Of a stretch of 64,000 nt of DNA, positions 59,670 to 64,000 are shown piece after piece (within the stretch, counting starts at the first letter, position 1; each line of letters opens with the position of its first letter). The notes beneath the pieces were generated by a model. That model saw nothing but the letters and a program-made list of their open reading frames with translations, was not told where the DNA came from and did not search any database. The DNA is taken from contig VTFK01000265.1 of the NCBI GenBank assembly GCA_009617715.1, positions 558,001 through 622,000 of the forward strand, read 5' to 3'. This DNA comes from Plectrocnemia conspersa (Eukaryota; Arthropoda; Insecta; Trichoptera; Polycentropodidae). Made by a program: the position numbers and the translations under genes.

Positions 59670-62560
59670 GAAATTGATATTATAATAAATTGCGCACCAA
59701 CGCTACTAACAAAGAGGCACTAAGATCTATACAATCGATACTCGCTATTATAGAGATATCTGAAGAATTTACTTTGAAACCTATTTAACCACAATACTTC
59801 GCTTTGCTGAGATTCTAGATAATAAAGCCATACCAGAAAATTAGCATTAATATGTTAATGTAAAGTATAAATAATAAAGAACAAAGCGTATAGAATTATG
59901 AAATTGGGGCAAACCAAAAGATGTGAATCTGCCCAGAATTCGCACGTACTTACTACTGGATATCAATTATATAAAAAGACTTTTCGCAAACACATCAGAT
60001 GGTTTTGATTTTGACTTGGCCCCAAAATCAGAAAATTTACAAAAATTGTGTCAATTTGCCAGCGTTTTATATAAACATAAAATATTTTTCCATAATTTCA
60101 TAAATAATTTATAGTTATTATATTTAGATCAAGCGCATATTATGTAGCCAAATGTATACAATTAAAAAAGGTATCAAATCATTTTAGTGTATAAATAACA
60201 GCTTAGATATACAATTTAATTAAGAATCTAAATAGCGGGTTTTAAAACACAACGACTCGTCCGCTTAAAATTTATTATAATACACGTACATATATATATA
60301 ATATATACATTCATACGTACATTCACGTTGTTAATAATTAGAACGACCTGACTCATGCTAAAAATCCGGTTCTCTCTTCTAATGATATGCCGAGTCGAGC
60401 ATTTTTTATGTGTAAATATGCATATGAGATTAATATACATTCTCATAGAATTTAATATAATGGTAAGAATATTGAAAGCGATAGCACATATCATCAATAA
60501 ACATATTGCAGTTGCCATAACAGCTTAATAATAAATTTATCATCGCGATTGTATTAACATTGCGATAAATTTAATCACGCGTTATTGACCCCTTGTGTGA
60601 TTGTGGTTGATTATATTAATTGTTTTACTATTCTGCAGTCAATTAAACTTATATCATGTAATAATGTTTGCAATTTATGAATTGTACCTAATGCGCGTTA
60701 ACAACAACCGATAGTAACTTTTATTTGGAAGGAGAATAAAACTATTTCAAAAAAAAAAAAAAATGAAACGTGCTATATTAATACTAATTAAACGCACAAT
60801 TAATAATTATAATTTATACACACGGCAGAAGGGAAGGAGGAAGAATACAATTCCAAATATGCCCCATTCATTATATATTTATTATATGTACATTGTATGC
60901 AACATCGAATAGTAAAAAGTCTCGAAAAATAAGATCTCCCGCAAGCAATCCCGCAATCCTAGTAGCCGTCGAGTGCGCCGTGATCTTTCGATCTTAATAA
61001 CATACGTTATGGGGATACGGCGGGCTCGCGCGACTTCAAGAAATATACTTAACCGAAGACCTATCACCGAAGCGACTACAACATATACGCTTCAAGCCAA
61101 TTCATTTTATTTAGTTTTGTATACTAAGATCTAAGTTAGTGTGTTACTATTATATCTAGTTAAATGTACACAAATTGTTTTTGTTAGGCTGTTAGATTTT
61201 TTTAGATTAACATCTCATACACACCGTGCAAACCTGTGGTTGGCGCACTGGCTGCCGAGCGATAAGAAACTCATCACAAAGTTGAGTATTTCTAATGATC
61301 TTGCGGTTACACACGTAAAATTTATATTTTTATTCTATATTGTAAATTATCTAGATTACTTATAAAAACACATCTAAAAGTCATTTATATTATACTTTAC
61401 TCTATAGATAACTCGAATATTGATATTATAAATAAATTCAAAGCATTTTATTTTGCGATTGCCTTAAAACAATATGGACTTCAATGTAATTGGTGAATCC
61501 AAAAATGGGGTTTTTGGTTGTTACTTTATAGATATCTCGCACTTGCTTCATTTTTTAGAATCAAACGCGCATAGTTTTCGACAATCTAATCTTTACTTTA
61601 ACTGATTCATAAAGAACCGTTATAAATCCAGGGCCGGCAAACATAAACACATATTTTACAGTATTATATAAAATGAATGTAAATATTTTCAAATTTAAGT
61701 TTTAAGTCAGTCGTGCTTTGGACGTTGTACATGAGTACTTTTTTTTGTATCCACATCTTGACTCCACATTCCGATATATAAAAAAATGGGTCGTAAAATT
61801 TACGATGGCAGAATTGTTAACAAGTAAACAATTTATACGATATTGCATGTAATATTAATTTATTAAAAATGCCTATCACGACCACTAAAAACATTTGTGA
61901 AATGGTAGGTGATTCATTAGATATTCATAAATGGCAAAGGTGGTTTAAAAATCGAAATGATATCCTGGCTGCAGAAATAGAAACAAAGCCTACCAAACTA
62001 TTTATCAGCTGGCCATCAACTAAACTAGTCCGATTTAACAGTGCATAGATTGGGAGGACTTGTATGGGAAGAGTGTATGTGCTCCATACGAATTGAGCGA
62101 AGAAAATAGTTAGCGCGTATCAGCATACGCGCTTCTTTAGTATTATTATTGCAATACTAAGGAAGGAGCATCTATAATTCAACAGTTGTTAAACTAATGA
62201 TAATTTTTTCAGTGCAAATTTGACAAAAATGCTTATTTTTATTTGTATGTTTTTCAACATTTCTAGATATTCGTACATATTAGATAAAAATACTTAATAA
62301 ATAAGCAATACTAATACTCGGAAAAAATAAATTATCTGCTTCGGATTCTTAAACAACTAAATGAAATTTTCAAATTAAATATAGTGCGAGTCTTTTACAC
62401 TAACTAAACTTTTCATACACTATAAATTGGCTAAATCAACTTTATATAATAAAAAACATATTTCGTAGAAGGGGGAGTAAATCAAAATAATTTAGGTAGC
62501 ACTAATGAAAAATTAAGTGATTTTTGTAACCAAGATTCTTATGTCACATCCCTATTAAAC
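59670..62560. other. Gene-free stretch before SUFU
   Basis: AT-rich. An A-run of about 15 lies near 60750. 61890-62010 reads KWQRWFKNRNDILAAEIETK and might be a decayed transposase, but no family was recognised. Small palindromes GCGCGTAT-CAGC-ATACGCGC and TTAGTATT...AATACTAA lie at 62114-62163. No gene is supported. Confidence 0.4.
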
Positions 62561-62805
62561 CGCGATGGCGTTATGACGTTTGGGCGTATTTTGATTTTTT
62601 GTTGTCATTTTGTCCGTTTATTTAATTTTTAACCAACACAATGAACAACTAACGATTGTCTACAAAGTCACGACTACTTGAGGTACATTAAAAAGAAAAC
62701 AAACCTTAAAAATTCACACACATGAGTCATAGCAATTAAATATAAGTTGAAAATTTGCACAACTCGCAAAAGTTAATTATCGATGGTAAAAAATCTTGCA
62801 GCATT

Positions 62806-63317
62806 ATGGACAAGAACAACATGTCTAACGGCCAGAACCCTTCGTGGACGACGCAGCAGATGAATCAAATTCCGCAGTATAATGCTCCGTGGCAATCTAA
62901 CAATCAAAATATGAACCAATACCCTCTGAACCAACAATACGGCATGTATCAATCGACGAGCGGCAGAATCAATCAAGGTACGATCATTGTATTTAAATTG
63001 CCATTGTATTTTAACGAAAAATGCATACAATACGAGTGTAATGCATTCATATTTTAATTCAGGTCCTGTAGTCGGTCTCCAAGCTTTATGCTCGGCTTGC
63101 ACTCGACTCTATCCAGATCAACCGAATCCGTTGCAAGTCACGGCCCGCGTCAAATACTGGTATTATTATCTCAGTCGTTGATATCTTGAAATGCAATAAA
63201 TATATATATGTATTTTCATTAAAGGCTCGGAGGACCTGATCCTTTGGATTATGTCAGTATGTATTGGAATACGGGCTCGGCGGATAAAGGTTTACCACCG
63301 CACTGGCATTACGTTAG
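62806..63317 (+). CDS. Su(fu): Suppressor of fused, N-terminal part (runs off window)
   Basis: Negative regulator of Hedgehog signalling that binds Gli/Ci transcription factors in cytoplasm and nucleus. Exons 62806-62977, 63063-63159 and 63225-63317 join in phase. Exon 1 encodes an N/Q-rich leader (NQNMNQYPLNQQYGMYQ). Exons 2-3 encode the conserved SUFU start: GLQALCSACTRLYPDQPNP, LQVTARVKYW, LGGPDPLDYVSMYWNTG, LPPHWHYV. The third exon ends with a GTGAGA donor and phase two; the next exon (expected to start FGLSDL) was not found before 64000. Only about 120 residues of the gene are present. The ATG at 62806 is chosen; no in-frame ATG of better context is seen upstream. Confidence 0.92.
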
Positions 63318-63554
63318 GTGAGAATGCTCAAATAATTTATTATTATAACTTTGCATATCGTAAGTTTGAAAAAGTTTGAAAATCACAACTAAAGAATACT
63401 AAGATTAAAAGATACTAATCATGAGATTTTCGTATTTTGTCTAAAGTTTTGTCATTTCTAATATTAAATTTTGTACATGTACGACATACTATGAATATGT
63501 TGTTATTGCTGTTATTGTACAAAAATAATTATTATTTAATGGACGAACAAATAG

Positions 63555-63745
63555 TAATTTTCCATTAAATTCCTAAATTCATTGGAACCAACTAGAATGC
63601 CGCCATACAACTTGGTTTTAAAAGTTGGAGCTCCAATTATATTACTTTGTGAATCAAAAAATTGCTACCAATTGGGGCAACAATTTTAACAGACTGTGCT
63701 AGAGAAGATGTTTTCGTTCCTGGCCAAGCCGTTTCTGGTAAGACT
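63555..63745 (+). pseudogene. Helitron helicase (PIF1-like) relic
   Basis: The plus strand reads FLNSLEPTRMPPYNLVLKVG then APIILL, the well-known C-terminal helicase block (LKVGAPIMLLRNL) of Helitron Rep-Hel proteins. A stop follows, and a shifted frame resumes with REDVFVPG, matching the later GxxVxIPR stretch. It is a small dead fragment in SUFU intron 3. Confidence 0.75.
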
Positions 63746-63879
63746 TGCTTTTAAAATGACAATAAATAAATTTCAGTAACAATCTTTTAAAATTGCTGTG
63801 GTTTATTTGGTATCTAAGTTATACGTGCCTTATTTTTAAAATATTCACCATTTCCACTTGTTTTCAACTTGCCGTTTTC

Positions 63880-63967
63880 CATAAAACGGCAGTGCAGGTA
63901 CGAGGGTGAGGCAAACGAAGCACTTGCTTGGGCGAACGATGAAAAGGATGCCGAATTAGTCAAGTAA
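63880..63967 (+). other. Short coding-like stretch of unknown identity
   Basis: After an acceptor-like GTGCAG, codons read YEGEANEALAWANDEKDAELVK and end in TAA. The composition is coding-like, but it does not match the expected next SUFU block. It may be a transposon fragment. The palindrome TGCCGTTTTCCATAAAACGGCA lies just before it. Confidence 0.25.
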
Positions 63968-64000
63968 CAAAAATTACAAGAAGGCCCCTCAAAGTATGCA

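Noticed and set aside
61870..62040. Transposase fragment around KWQRWFKNRND
   Set aside because: No family could be assigned and the frame is short.

Overview
The window is AT-rich nuclear DNA from an animal, almost certainly an insect. Evidence: multi-exon genes with GT-AG introns, a centrosomin with an insect-type CM1 domain, and many decayed piggyBac, Tc1/mariner, hAT, LINE, Helitron and LTR elements. A lepidopteran or another holometabolous insect is plausible, but I cannot fix the order from sequence alone. No prokaryotic operons, CRISPR arrays or intact tRNA genes were seen.

Six genes can be modelled. (1) HINT3-like HIT-family hydrolase, minus, 6047-6610, three exons. (2) NO66/RIOX1-type JmjC ribosomal oxygenase, plus, 10057-12937, nine exons, with an apparent one-base frameshift in an A-run of exon 1. 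(3) C18orf63/DUF4708-family protein of unknown function, plus, 15331-17722, eight exons. (4) centrosomin (cnn), plus, 27314-42559, twelve exons, 976 residues, with a possible extra first exon near 18926. (5) glucose-6-phosphate dehydrogenase (Zw/G6PD), minus, 45529-51696, two exons around a 4.6-kb intron full of repeats. (6) the first three coding exons of Suppressor of fused (SUFU), plus, from 62806, running off the right edge. A possible terminal exon of an unknown small membrane protein lies at 2720-2837, minus.

Layout: 1-6000 holds piggyBac debris, short repeats and the orphan exon. 6047-9200 holds HINT3 and a nested block: a piggyBac relic interrupted by a young, complete, GC-rich non-autonomous LTR element with a tRNA-Trp primer-binding site and a 4-bp target duplication, next to an older solo LTR. 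10-18 kb carries NO66 and the DUF4708 gene, separated by piggyBac-like and LINE fragments. 18-27 kb has no modelled coding exon beyond the candidate 18926 exon and contains a mariner relic, a foldback repeat family and a LINE relic. 27-42.6 kb is cnn. 42.6-45.5 kb carries two or three copies of a piggyBac-like MITE with CACTTAACCG termini. 45.5-51.7 kb is G6PD. 51.7-62.8 kb is a repeat-rich gene desert with two DUF4817/DDE transposon copies, a hAT MITE, a 5S rRNA-derived fragment and a mariner fragment. A Helitron helicase relic lies in SUFU intron 3.

The genes are unrelated housekeeping and regulatory genes and do not form a pathway. The most unusual structure is an inverted, decayed copy of about 400 bp of cnn exon 11 inside cnn intron 7. 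A single cnn pre-mRNA could therefore fold into a long near-perfect RNA duplex.
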